Assembly (NCBI GenBank): GCA_015680685.1 | Contig: MNCI01028834.1 | Span: 249,555 to 313,554 of the forward strand | Source: Gnetum montanum | Taxonomy: Eukaryota; Streptophyta; Gnetopsida; Gnetales; Gnetaceae | Direction: 5' to 3' | DNA: 64,000 nt | In this document: positions 48,901 through 60,982 of the stretch, piece by piece | Layout of the letters: each line of letters starts with the position of its first letter | Position numbering within the stretch: the stretch's first letter is position 1 | Translations under genes and position numbers: made by a program | The notes under the pieces: generated by a model | Databases searched by the model: none | What the model was told of the DNA's origin: nothing | What the model saw: the letters and a program-made list of their open reading frames with translations, nothing else

Positions 48901-49085
48901 TTTATAGAACTCCACAGTGCCTAATTTTAATAGATATGGCCCTACACTATCTTGTGGAGGCCTTCGAAGCTCAATTTTGGATCTTTGGATGCCCAAAAAT
49001 TCACTTTCTCTAGTTTCTACAATGCAAGTTACTTCTTCAATGTTGACCATCATGGAGACAAGGGGGGACTAGCATGGAAGCCTCA
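45950..49085 (-). repeat. Tandem array of about 185-bp units in element C (about 17 copies)
   Basis: A diverged unit recurs about every 185 bp. Each contains an inverted pair such as CTTCCATG...AGCATGGAAG followed by a purine run (AAGAAAGGGGGAA-like), at about 46.05, 46.44, 46.61, 46.79, 46.98, 47.16, 47.36, 47.57, 47.75, 47.93, 48.12, 48.30, 48.48, 48.65, 48.85 and 49.04 kb. Two unit types partly alternate, one carrying GCATGCATAGCC and the other a CTCAAACCTTGCAAAA-like part, suggesting dimers of about 370 bp. It lies between the antisense promoter and its exon 2 homologue. Confidence 0.75.
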
Positions 49086-49309
49086 AAACTCTTAATTTTT
49101 GGGTCCAAATAGCCTAGAAATAGGCCTAACTAATGCACAAACTCATCTAGCCTTTTAGCCTTCAATCATGGCCCACTACAGTCTAAAACTAACATAACCT
49201 AACCATTTTTTGATGAGCATATGTAGCCTATCTTGCTCGATCTTTTGGCTTATTACATAGTGTTGTGACTTGTTTTGGACTTGTGTTGTATTTTTGACAT
49301 TCTATGGCC

Positions 49310-49317
49310 TTTATATA
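49310..49317 (-). promoter_or_regulatory. Candidate TATA box of the antisense gene, element C
   Basis: GGCTATATAAAGGCC on the - strand occupies the same position, between the pre-RT hairpin array and the antisense gene, as the boxes in A and B. Exon 1 itself was not recognised downstream. Confidence 0.45.
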
Positions 49318-49439
49318 GCCTTATATGTTCTTTATTTGCCTTATTATAGCCTTATTTGCCTTTGTTTTACTTTTTAATGGTGTTAAATAGTGGGGTTTGA
49401 CCTTCCCTAACCACTATTTGACATCATGTGATCATAGCT

Positions 49440-49510
49440 TGGTAAGACCTTAAATTGGCATTATAGTCCACCAAGACACTAAACTAGCATCATGGCCTAC
49501 TGAGGCTTAA
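49440..49510 (+). repeat. Hairpin-repeat units before RT, element C (2-3 units)
   Basis: Units include GGTAAGACCTTAAATTGGC and AGTCCACCAAGACACTAAACTAGC, then GGCCTACTGAGGCTTAAAC. The array is short and decayed but correctly placed. Confidence 0.65.
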
Positions 49511-49745
49511 ACATAGCAAAATTGTGGCCTTTTTGATGATTCTTAGCCTTATTTCTTATATTTCTCCTTGTTTGACCTTTGTTTGACATTTATTATACTT
49601 TGTCGAATTGTTCTTACCTTATTGATGACCTTGGATGGCCTTGTTTGCATTATATTTGCATGTATTTGCATAAATTTTATATCATTTTAGCATTATTTAT
49701 TCACTTTTACCTAGGTTCCACTTAATATTCTTTTGTTTTATATGT

Positions 49746-49747
49746 AG
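49746..49747 (+). other. Putative splice acceptor upstream of RT, element C
   Basis: TTCTTTTGTTTTATATGTAG precedes GATCAAAGT and, 9 bp later, the ATG at 49757. Position matches A and B. Confidence 0.5.
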
Positions 49748-49756
49748 GATCAAAGT

Positions 49757-52700
49757 ATGAGTACTTGGGAGCAAATCAATTTCCCTTTGTGTCTACATGG
49801 ACCTCATAGTGATATTGAATGGTGTATTGACCCTAATTTCCTAGATCTAGAGCTTGAGTGTCTTGTAAATCACATAGCCTTAATAGGGAAACCTTTATAA
49901 TGTTCTAAAAACCTAGTAAAAATCCTTGGCTTATACGTAGGAGACATAACTAAAGACTCTCTAGTTGAGGTTCTTGTCACAACACATAATGGTGAGAAGA
50001 CTAAGTTCCTCACTAAAACCTCAACATGCTCAAGACATCACCAAGGTCCTACAAAGAAACATTAAGGTATTTGCATATCCATATGAAGATATTCTAGGCC
50101 TAGACCCATGTTTAGTCTAGCACAACATCATACTAGACCCTAGCATTAGACCGGTTAAGGAAAAAATGGGCAAGATTAGACTTAATTTGGCCTTGGTAGT
50201 TCGTGATGATATCTTAAAGCTCTATCAAGTCAACTTCATTAGGGCTATTGACTATGTGAAATGGGCATCCAATATAGTGTTAGTCCCTAAGAAAAATGGA
50301 ATTATCCATATTTACATTTGGTTTTGAGACCTAAATAAAGTGACCATCAAGGATGACTTTCCTTTGCCTAGTATTGATCAACTTATTGATACTATGGCTG
50401 GACATGACTTAGTGTCATTTATGGATGGATTCTCAGGATATAACCAAATTAATATTAAGCTAGAGTACTAAGTTAGCATGACCTTTATTATTCCATGGGG
50501 TACCTTATGCTATACTATGATGCCATTTGGCCTTAAGAACGTTGGAGCACCCTATCAATGAGTCATAACCTATATACTCAATGATTACATGTTAGGTTTA
50601 CTTAATAATTACATAGATGATATAGCCATTAAGTCCAAAGTGGCCAATGACTATGCTAATAACCTAGACATTGTATTTAAACAATGACTCAAATATGAGC
50701 TTAGGCTGAATCCTAAGAAATGTATCTTTGTTGTTAATACTGGTAAGATGCTTGGCTTTGTAGTTTCTAAAGTAGAGATACATGTCAATCCTGATAAGGT
50801 TAAGGTCATATCTAAATTAGAAGTGTCTACCAACCTTAAGGATCTTTGAGGATTGCAAGGTAGATTAAAGTCTATTTGTAGGTTTATTGCTTAGTTTATG
50901 GATAAATTATAGCCCATGCAACACTTGCTTAAGAAAGGAGTTCACTATGAGTGGATGGCTCAATGTCAAAAAGCCTTTGAAAACCTTATGTAAGAGTTGA
51001 AACAACTATTGAGAGTCTATCCTCTATAAGAGGGTAAACCATTTTACATTTACCTTTCCATCTTTGACACATCCATTGCGTCTTTACTCTATTAGAAATA
51101 TGATCATGAAGCAAAAATGCCTGTATGTTACATTAGCCACATGTTAGTTGCCCATGATACCCAATACACTAAAGTGGAGAAGTATTATCTAGCACTGGTC
51201 TTCTATTTGAAGAAGTGGAGACACTACCTATTTAGAAGCCAAGTCAATGTCATTTGCAAGGAAAAGATACTTAAAGCCATAACAACCAACATTTATGAAA
51301 GTATCCATATAGCCTCATGGAAAGCCATAATCATAAAGTTTGACCTTCACTATGTCTTTCAATCCTTAACAAAAGGTTAAGATATAACTATAATACTTAC
51401 AATTCTACTAATTCATGACCATGTAGCCATTGATCTTGAGTTCCTTGATGAACACACTAACATTAATAGCCATGTGCTTGAGGGTTATGAGGTAGTCATC
51501 CACTTTGACAGAGCTTCAATTGCCCATGGAGCTTATTCCACTACCATCATAATATTCCTATTTGGTGAAATTTGAACCTTCTCCTATTATTTTGAGTTCA
51601 CCTATACCAACAACATAGTAGGATATGAAGGTTTGATCAAAGGGATGATGGTAGCTTGTAACCTAGGAATTAGATGCATAGTGATCAAAGGTGATTCACA
51701 ACTTGTAGTTAACAAAGTAATCAAGGTCTATGCATGTAAGGCGAAACACTTACAACCTTACTGTGACCCAGGAAAGCATTTTTTCTAACAATTCATAGAC
51801 ATTGATATCCAACACATACAATAAATGAAAATGTTATAGTCAATGCAATTGCAACATTTTCCCTTAGTGTGATTCCAGATGTGTTTTGTAAACTACCCAT
51901 CCTAACTGTAGACTATGCTACTCCTATCATATAGAACAATAAGGATAACCTTATGGACATTGTTTATACTTCTCCTCCTAGGGAATGGTACAATGATATC
52001 AAATTTTACCTTATGCATGATGAATACTCACAAGGCCTGATTATTACTCAAAAGGATGTCATATGTAAGTAATCGAAGTAATATGTCAGTGTAGGTGATA
52101 ACACATTATGTCAATGATCCTATGATGGCATACTCCTAAAGTGATTAGGTAAAAATAAAGCTAGAATAGTCTTAGTAGAGGTTCATGAGGGTATTTGCAG
52201 AGGACATATAGGACCAAGAGCTATGGTAACTAAGATTAGACAGTTAGGCTACTTATGGCCTCATATAGAAAATAATTTCCTACAAAAGATTAAGTGGTGT
52301 GACACATGCCAACGATATAGCAACCTTATACATGTACCACTAATTGTGTTGCATACCACTGAAATAACATGGCCATTTTAATGATGGGGGTTGGATATCA
52401 TTGGACACATAATGCCTAGATTCTCTACAGGATATAGCATCATCATCATGGCAAAAAAATACTTTACAAAGTAGGTTTAAGTCATTCCCCTAAGGAAGAC
52501 TACATCTGAGTAGGTCTGCATTTCTATCATGACCTAGGCATTAAGCATTCTTTGTTGTTGCATTATTACCCCCAAGAAAATGGACAAGTGATAGCAAGTA
52601 ACAAGGCCATCATCAACTTGCTCAAGCAGATGCTTAACAATAGCAAGAAAAAATGGCATGAGAGGCTTGTCCATGCACTATGGGCATACAAAATAACCTA

Positions 52701-53133
52701 TCACATGGCAATTGGTGTAACCCCTTATATCTAGTTTTATGATTTTGAAGGTTTTTTACCTCTTGAATTATAGGTGTCATCACTTCAAGTAGCCTTGACC
52801 AACTTCATTAGTAATGAGAAGAATAAGAAGCTGAAAATAGTAGCCTTGAACTAGCTGGAGGAGCAACGTATGCAAGCACTTCCTCACATCGAAGAATATC
52901 AAAAGAGGTAGAGGTGGCCACATCACCATAACTTAACGATGTGCAAGATCAAAGAAGGTGACTTGGTCCTCAAATCCATCCATAAGCATGTAGAGAAATT
53001 CTTAGTCAATTACAAAGGATCCTTCCTTGTCACCAGAGGCTATAGGAATGGTGCATTTAGAATAGCCAATATGGATGGGAATGAGTTAGCCAATATAGTT
53101 AATCATTCTTATCTATAGCCATACTACATGTAG
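49757..53133 (+). pseudogene. pol: Tat-type pol (RT, two RNase H, integrase), element C
   Basis: The ATG at 49757 opens MSTWEQINFPLCLHG. RT lies at about 50.07-51.09 kb, with TIKDDFPLPSIDQL, MPFGLKNVG and YIDD at 50609-50620, a conservative variant of YVDD. The Ty3-type RNase H is at 51.11-51.38 kb. The archaeal-type RNase H is at 51.48-51.80 kb (TNNIVGYEGLIKG, then GDSQLVVNK). Integrase has HEGICRGH...CDTCQ near 52.2-52.3 kb and WGLDIIGH. About 90 bp that should hold the second catalytic Asp are missing near 52.52 kb. YPQENGQVIASNKAI follows. Stops and frameshifts are many. Confidence 0.87.
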
Positions 53134-53164
53134 CTAACAATCATTGATGAGCAAGCCTACTTTT

Positions 53165-53245
53165 AACCTATTGTTACGGCCTTAAATTGGTTCCATGGCC
53201 CATCATGGCCTTAAACTAGCAACATTGGTGGCCTAGATAGCTTGG
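53165..53245 (+). repeat. Hairpin-repeat units after integrase, element C (2 units)
   Basis: GGCCCATCATGGCC followed by TTAAACTAGCAAC is a perfect stem, and a weaker unit precedes it. Unlike A and B, the polypurine tract comes within 90 bp, with no 3' tail or second antisense ORF. Confidence 0.7.
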
Positions 53246-53326
53246 TTTTATGATCCCATATGGCGTTATAATATGTAGTGATGTTTCTTATTCTTTGTTG
53301 GTTCCTCTTAGGTCAATCCTCAAAAC

Positions 53327-53342
53327 ACCAAAGAGGGACCAT
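53327..53342 (+). other. Polypurine tract of element C
   Basis: ACCAAAGAGGGACCAT directly precedes TGAAACACC, the LTR start. Confidence 0.78.
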
Positions 53343-54728
53343 TGAAACACCACAAAAGTTTGCATGGTATAGCCAATTTTCATCATGTAACTTTCACCCC
53401 ATGATACCTGAGGCAAAAATTTATTGTGAATGTGAATATTTTAATCCATGGAGGATAATCTCACATATCCCATATTTTTGGAATTGAAAAATTCCTCATA
53501 AGTGGTTAAAGACTCATTCCCCAAATGAAAAAAGTTACCTAGTATCTATATTTGGGCTTGGAAGGGGNNNNNNNNTGGGAGGGGGGGGGGGGGTCAAAAT
53601 TACCTTTTGGAATGCGAAAAATAGCAATTTAATGCATTTTGTAAGGGGTATAGACTTTCCTACATTGGAAACACTTGCAAGGGGTAAATTTCACCCACCC
53701 CTAGCTTAGAGGAGTGAGGGGAGGGGCTTTTCCCTAGCTTGGAAACTTTTCCACTAGTGTGAAAATTGCATGCCCTTAATGTGGAAGCCATATAAGCCAA
53801 ATTTCATCACTTCATGCATTCCAACATTGACCAAACACTCTTTCACGTATGGTAGAAGGCCCAACATGGAAGATCTATCTTCAATGTAGAAGTTATGTCC
53901 CCATTAATATTTATAGCAAATGGAATGGCCATGGGAGGGAAGCAGTTACCATATATAGTAACCTCCCAAATTTGGGCAACCATCTCACTTGAATGAGGTA
54001 GAAATTTATGGCAATTTTGTAGCCAATTTTTAGCCACTGTGTAGTCTAATTATAGCCAAATTAAAGCCATTTTGCAACTCCATTCATTACCTAAGACTAT
54101 AAAAACTAGCCTTAATAACCATTTACAAGCTCAGCAAATCTTTTAGAATTTAGCAATTTTTCTCAAGAAATTTGTTCATAGATCTACACTTGGGCATTTT
54201 CAAGCACTCAAGAGTTCTTGCAAGTTTCCACACTCGTATTCTCTTGAACCCAACATGGAAATCCTATGATCTTGTAAGTTTGTAACCCCCTTTGGAATTT
54301 GTGGATCTTTAAGCTCCACACTGTATTCTTGGGATTCCCAACTTTCAATGTAGAGCACTTGGGTAGCTTGGATTCTTCACACTTCTCAGCCCTCACTATA
54401 GCCAATGTTACAAATCTAGAATAGCAACATTGAAGGTTCAATAGCATCAAGAGTGGCAACACATCTGGCTCATGGAGTTGCCTACATCAACTTCAATGGA
54501 TCCTAAATTTCCATCCAAGTGAAGCCCCTCCCCCTATTGCCCACTCAGGCACCATTTGTACACATTTCTCTAACTTTGTCTTTACTTTGCCTTAATAAAA
54601 TTTTAAGTTCTGGGTTTTGTGTGCAAAATATATTTGTTTATTTTCTATGTATTATTTAGATTTGTTACTAGTTTTAGCATTCTATTTTTATTGCCCAATT
54701 TTGCATTTCGTAAGTTCCTAGCTAATTT
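53343..54728 (+). mobile_element. 3' LTR of element C, end missing
   Basis: Aligns with 12132-13480 of the 5' LTR, including TATA and AATAAA sites. The last 110 bp or so are missing: homology stops at the single N at 54729. It includes a run of eight N at 53568-53575 next to a poly-G tract. Confidence 0.85.
53568..53593. other. Unresolved bases beside a poly-G run
   Basis: Eight N followed by TGGGA and a G run of 13. The matching part of the other LTR (12.35 kb) has no such run, so this is a sequencing or assembly weak spot. Confidence 0.85.
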
Positions 54729-56400
54729 NGAAAATATAAACTAAATAAATTTACTTTGAAATTAAAATTAGTTTGATAGTTAATAAAATCTATTAAAGAG
54801 TCTTGCCCATATTATTTTCAACAACCAAACTTGGAACTACATATTCACTTAAGTTCCACTAGCAAACATTAGAAGATTTATTTTAATTAGGTTGACTAGA
54901 AAAAACTTCTTGAGTATTGTAGCATATACAATAGTTTGACTTGTTACTATATGCTTCAAGCATATCCATTTTAAAAATTTACTATATATTAACAATTTAA
55001 AATCTTCAATGCTTTCATCCTTGTAGTGAATGACTTGCTATTCTAGGCTTTGGAGAACTTTAGCTTCTTGGGTGCAATTGAAACTAAGATTCTAGATGGA
55101 GGATGAACCATTCCATGATAGATTTTCTACTTTGATTCCACACTATTTAAAGTTCTTTTGAGGGTTACAAAACTATTTAAATTTTAAACTACTATTTAAG
55201 GATTATTAAAAATTCAAAAAAATCTTATTAAATAATAATAATAATACTAATAATAATAAATTTAACTATAATGTAAAACCATGTAGGTCACCCTTAGTTT
55301 CTAGCTATCATAGCATGGACCATTTTCTTTCCACCCTTGCCATCATCCGTGACCATGCTAATCCTCTTGTAGACCATTAAGGCCAAAATTTCTTTTTTGC
55401 CTACCTATAGTGATGCCTAGCCCTTCCAAGAATGGGAAAAATAGATCTAAATCTCTCTACTCTCACCTTCAAAATCCTATTCCAACCCTACTACACATTA
55501 TCCAAATAGAGAAAATGAAAATGCTACTCCCTTCTCTTCATTCACACAATGCCAATGCCAATTCTAAGCATCATCACATTGTTAGGTAGTAGATTTGTGT
55601 CTTGCCTTTGTGCTAGACATGAATTATTTTCTCTCTCTTTTCCTTATTTTAGATACTCATGATCCAAAATGATTAAATAAAGTTACAAACATCTTATGAA
55701 ATACAAACCCTCATAAATCAAAAGATGTAGGATGGTAGACTTACCAGAGCTTATGTAGTAGAGATGAGTACTATGGTGGCAATATTTCGTATAGCTCTGT
55801 CATACATTTTCCTTGTGCTTTGATATGTGTTCTAACCTTCTTCTTGTACATCATGGCTTGTGTTACATACTCTCATTTCATTATCATTGAGCATCAAGAT
55901 TTCAAGGTATAGTAACGTAAGTGAGAGAGGTGAAAGCATGTGTGAGAAATCCTAACTTTTTTGAAAGCATCAATATCCTTTGTAATATACATCACAAGAT
56001 AACATTGGTGTCAATGTTATCTGCTAGCATTAGTATTACTTTTCTGTGTTAGTATCACTTTCCCACATGACTATGTTACCTAACCATGTCACTTTCTCTC
56101 TTACATAACTAGCTGAAGCAAAAATCTAAAATGAAATGTCTTCAAATCTAAATAACTTTGAAATTTGTAAGGTTTTTTTTCATTTTTGTTTCCTCCTATA
56201 CATTAACATTTGAATATTAATAAAATAGAATATTTATTATTTAAATTAAATTAAATTAAATTTCTTAACATAGATTAATCTCTAAAATCTTTAGCATTAT
56301 TTCCTACAATATCTTTATCTCACACTTTTTTTCTTATAGGCCATGGATCCTACCATCATTATCTAGTTGCATAAACAATTCATCTTAAATGAACCCCTTG
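54729..56400. other. AT-rich DNA after the lost end of element C
   Basis: The N at 54729 coincides with the loss of LTR homology, so the join may be an assembly gap. No gene, LTR or clear repeat is seen here. Confidence 0.5.
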
Positions 56401-58560
56401 ATTTTTATCATTAGATTACTTGATGAAAATTTGATAGGCTTATCCATTCATGATCCCCTAAAATAATTGATATCATCCTTAGACATAACTAAAGAAGACC
56501 ATATACCTCAGGCTAACCTTATCTTCCTAGACCAAAAACTAGTTTTAACAAACTCCCTTATCAAACTAGTTATTACCTAGAACAAAGATATGGACAAGAC
56601 TCCACAATTGGAGATAAACTTACCTAAAATCCTTAAAACCCTAATCTTTACTACATTATAAATGAAATCTAGAGAATTCACCTAGTAGTATGATGACATG
56701 TTAGGATTAGACAAATCATTGGTTCAACAAAACATTATTGTTGATGAAGGCTCCAAGCCAGTTAAGCAAAAGGCTAGGAAGATCAAGCTCAATTTATCCC
56801 TTGCCATTAAGAAAGAGATCATGAAGTCCTATAATGAATTCTTCATATGTTTTGTAGACTACTCGGATTGGGTTTCCAATAAGATTATGTTTCCTAAGTT
56901 GAATAAAGTAGATAGATTTTAGGATCTCAATAGAGGTACACTTAAGGATGATTTCACATTGTCCAACATGGATCAACTCATAAACACAGTTGCTAGACAT
57001 GCCTATTTATCTTTATGGATGGATTATTAGTTTATAATTAAATCTAAATCAACCCTATGCATTGATACATTGCATTTTTCATGGTTCATTGGGGAACATT
57101 TTATTACATGGAAACCATTGGAACTTAAAAAATGCTAGAGCCATGTACCAATTAGCAATGACATTTATCTTTAGTAAAATTATTTTAAATTTATGAATGA
57201 CTTCATATATGGGTAATTAGTTAAATTCACCATAGAAAATAATCATCTTGTATATCTTAGTATTGTCTTAGCCTATTGTAATCAATACAATCTGTATTTG
57301 AATTCTAAAAAGTGCATTTTTAGTGTAGAGATTGGTAAGATGCTAGGGTTCCTTATTTCAAATAATGATATCATGGTTGATCCTAATAAATTTCAAGTGA
57401 TGTTAAATCTTCACTTTATAAAGTGTCTTAAAGATATTCTTATCCTATAAGGTTTTCTTCAAGTGATTTATCATTTTATTTGAAATTTCACTAATCAATT
57501 CCATCCACTTTCTCATCTTCTTAAAAAATCAATAACTTTTAATTGAAACTTGAAGTGTTAGAAATCCTTAGATGCCATCAAAAATGTCCTCACTTATCTT
57601 CCCATCTTTCATTCACCTTAATTTGACCTTCCTTTCTATCATTATGTTTATAACTTTTATTACTTCATTATGATCATGCATTGCTAATGCCATGAAAATG
57701 CATTATTTTTTCATATCTATTATATTTATCATCTATTCTTAGATTATAAGAGATGATATAAATAAATGGAAGAATATTACCTTGGACTCATCTCTATCTA
57801 TAAAAGATGGAGACATTATCTAATGTAGGTGAAGATTTATGTCATATGTTGTGATAGTGTTCTACACTCAATTTCTTTCAACTTGTATGACAACAACAAT
57901 ATGACTAAATGGAAAATGATCTTTATTAAATTTTATCTTTCCTATTTATCACAATAATTCATTATGTGGTAAGCCATAGTAGACTTGCTAGCTTTAGCAC
58001 CTTGATCACCACTCTCTACTAAGATCATTAAACCTCCTTTAGAAAAATCAAATGCTAGTGAGTTAACAAAACTTCTTATCTTGGCTTTAATGCATGATGA
58101 CTTCAACATTCACTTATACATAAATGGTTCTCACACAGCTGATGACTCTAGTGCAACTTGTATTCTTAGCTTGTAAAGATAAAGATCCCATATATCAAGC
58201 TCATAACTTTACTTTTTTCTTATATAAATATCATATTTGAATACAAAGGTCTTAATTGAGACTTTATCCTAGTTCCCAAATGGATGTCAAGAGGTTTTGG
58301 GTTTATGGTGATTCCCAACTGGTGATTTGCTAAGTTAATAATAAGTATACTTATAAAGTCAAACATCTCCATCCTTATTACAAACTGGCCAAGAAACTTA
58401 TTTTACAATTTGATGAATGTATTTTAATACATATTCATGGTTTTGAAAACATTCTTGCAAATGTCTTAGTAACTTTGACACTTCTTATAGATCCTATCTT
58501 CTTGAAATATCACTTATCTTATTCCACATAAGATACACTAGTTATGGTATGGATACACAA
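56400..58560 (+). pseudogene. pol: Element D: very decayed Tat-type pol remnant
   Basis: 56.69-56.92 kb reads QQNIIVDEGSKPVKQKARKI, the RT entry region seen in A, B and C. RT-like pieces continue (TLKDDFTLSNMDQLI-like frame near 56.94 kb and NSKKCIFSVEIGKMLGFL near 57.3 kb). A Ty3-type RNase H piece (EEYYLGLISIYKRWRHYL) lies near 57.77 kb and archaeal-type RNase H traces near 58.1-58.5 kb. Frames change often and stops are dense. No integrase or LTR could be assigned. It looks older than A, B and C. Confidence 0.7.
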
Positions 58561-59760
58561 TATCTTAGCTTAGTAAAATTAAAATAAGAAGAATAATCTT
58601 AAGACAACATATATTACCTAAAAATAAGAGGGAATTTACAATATTTATTCTAATCCTAAAAATATGTTCTATGTAAGTGCTCTAAATATTTTTGTATTGT
58701 TGATCCCAGTATTCTGTGTCATATCTTTATGTTGGGCATTCATCTATGCTAGCTAAGCTATAATGAATCTCAAACAAGCTCAAAACAAGTACATTCTAGT
58801 ACATACAATGGTCATCTAGGATCATTTTCTCTTGTATCTCATATTATTTCTTTATATTAGTAGTGAACTATGATATCTAAAAACATGCATATAGTTATTA
58901 AAATCTACAATACATGTTGACAAGTTGGAAGTAGGGCAATAAAAGAAACAACATTCCAACTTAATGTTGAAGTAGTAAAAGTGATATATTGCCTAACTCT
59001 TCCTAATCAATATGATATATAATTAGAAATAAGTATGTTCAAAGATGTATGAATGGTGAAAATGCTCCTTTTATCTATTCTATTTGAGCATAGATATTTG
59101 GAGTAGTGGGCAATACATGATTTAAAATAGCCATGTGAAAATGGTGAAGAAGAGAAATAAAAACTTATTTCTAAGCTTAAATCACTTATCAGCATATTTC
59201 TAAGCCATCCAAATCATTACCTATTTCTAAGTAATGAGCATATTCATCATATTTCTAGGAATGAAAGTATAACAGTACATATCTTTTCCAAGATAAATCC
59301 AACATCAAACTATTTTTATTTATAGAAAGAGAATGTATCCAATGTGCAATGTAGCATTCCTATTCTCTTTTCATAGAGCCTTCTAATAATGAAAAAAGAA
59401 AAATTAGAATTATGATTAAAAAGTTATCTTTACTATATCCATCAAGCCCATTTATAAGAACATTGTGTAACTATTAAATTAGTTATTCATGGGTTAGTTC
59501 CCATAAAAATTTGAATCATTGAAGGGTTACAAAAGAAAAGTTGTAACACTTGTGGTTAACTACTCTTCTCGTCATCAATATGTATTAGTTACAATTAACT
59601 ACTTTCCTTCTCATCAGCATACATTATCCTTTGCAATACATATATAAAGAAAATAAATTAAGAAAAAATTAAGAAAAAGAATAAAATGTTAAAACAAAAA
59701 AGTCAAAACTTTTCCTTGTTATTCATCCTTGGTCCCAAGGATTGCTATCCTTAGTAGCTA
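58561..59760. other. AT-rich DNA, nothing recognised
   Basis: No readable gene, repeat or terminal structure is visible. Confidence 0.5.
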
Positions 59761-60490
59761 CTAAATTTTTACTTTTTTAATTAGCTCTATTTCTAGTATA
59801 TGCGTAGGTCTCTTTTCCTTCTCAATCTCCAAGATGTGCTTCACCTTCAAAAACTCTAGTTGGTATTGTGCCAAAATATTGATTATTTTATCAAATTCTT
59901 TTGGTTTGAATGCCAAGTTAAGGATGTAAATTTCAAAGATAGTATTCCAAGCACCCATGCCTATTACATCCCCTAGGTTTAGTTAATGAATTTTTTGTAG
60001 ATGCATCTTAAAGAGTCATCCAACCCCCTTCCTCATTCCTAGGATATCATCTTTAGTTTTTCCTATAATATTTGAAGCATTTTATAATGCTCTTAGCTAG
60101 TTTTCCATCATCTTAGATCCTAGCTTGACATTGATAGGGTAAATGATCTTCACTACCTTTTTAGTAAACACTCTTTGTATTTTCTCTTAGGTTGAAAACT
60201 TTTGGTTATCCAAAAGAGTGTCAATTATTTTGGACTATTCTACAATTATATCCTCATAGTGTACCAATTAACACTATTGGCATATAGTAATGGCTTGCAA
60301 TTTTTCTATCTGTTCCTCATATTAGGAGTTGAAACACATGGAAGAATTGATGGGTGAGATGATGGGGTTAGGTAGAGGTGGAGATGGCATAGTTTTGGGA
60401 AGTGGGCTTTATGTAGGAATGGTGGGTGGACACTTGGTAGTGGATAGGTATCTAAGCTTGGCTATTGGTGTTGTGATATCTAGGAGTTAA
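59761..60490 (-). pseudogene. Decayed helical, charged coding remnant
   Basis: On the - strand a frame with few stops runs from a Pro-rich start (SPLPKTMPSPPLPNP) through charged helical sequence to an end open for 65 codons (QYQLEFLKVKHILEIEKEKR). The composition resembles the helical C-terminal half of the antisense gene in element C at 19.3-19.9 kb, so it may be the same gene type from element D or another copy. Direct similarity is weak. Confidence 0.35.
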
Positions 60491-60630
60491 AGATTGTACT
60501 AGACATCATGCTACTGAGATTAGTTAAGGCATCCACCCCAAATAGTTGTTTGATGGTAATGGTTCTATGGATGGGGATAATCATTCTAAACCTATAGCTT
60601 TTGTACTATGATGAGACGTGACATGCATAG

Positions 60631-60710
60631 TGCCGCAATATCGCGTATGCGATATCGCGGCCGCCGCGATATTGTGTCTTTCCCTGTGATATCACGTACG
60701 CGATATCACG
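60631..60710 (+). repeat. CpG-rich palindrome cluster in U3 of element E
   Basis: CAATATCGCG (60636-60645) pairs with CGCGATATTG (60665-60674). Between and after them lie the palindromes CGATATCG, GTGATATCAC (60686-60695) and CGTACG. The cluster is directly upstream of the TATA box, where protein-binding enhancer sites would be expected. Confidence 0.8.
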
Positions 60711-60725
60711 GTTCGCTACCATATC

Positions 60726-60733
60726 TATAAATA
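60726..60733 (+). promoter_or_regulatory. LTR TATA box, element E
   Basis: ATCTATAAATAAGAGG, about 955 bp before the LTR end. Confidence 0.7.
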
Positions 60734-60901
60734 AGAGGTGGCACTCCCCTCATTTCCCAATCCTGGCTAGAAGTAGCGAAGCTCTGGCAGTTTGAACACT
60801 CCAGAGTTAGATTAATTTCCCATGTGCCCACAGTAGGAGTCCTAGAGTGAACGGCTCTTTATTTGAGCAACTTTGTAACCTGAACACAAGTTTTGTACGG
60901 C

Positions 60902-60907
60902 AATAAA
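60902..60907 (+). terminator. Polyadenylation signal, element E LTR
   Basis: AATAAA about 170 bp after the TATA box, consistent with a short R region. Confidence 0.55.
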
Positions 60908-60982
60908 GATGAACTTGATTGGATAAACCTTGCAGTACATGGTTTCATTTTATTGTTATTTATTGCTTTCCTAGTGCGCACG

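Larger units (their letters stand above)
12132..54728 (+). mobile_element. Element C: Tat-type Ty3/gypsy retrotransposon, split by nested element B
   Basis: The LTR at 12132-13586 is matched by 53343-54728. Between them, on the + strand, lie a tRNA-Asn primer site, gag-protease (15-18 kb), a hairpin array, an opposite-strand gene, another hairpin array, RT-RNase H-integrase (49.8-53.1 kb), a third hairpin array and a polypurine tract. The left half has no RT and the right half no gag, and the gap between them is exactly element B. Without B the element is about 21 kb, long for the group. Stops and deletions show it is dead. Confidence 0.85.
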
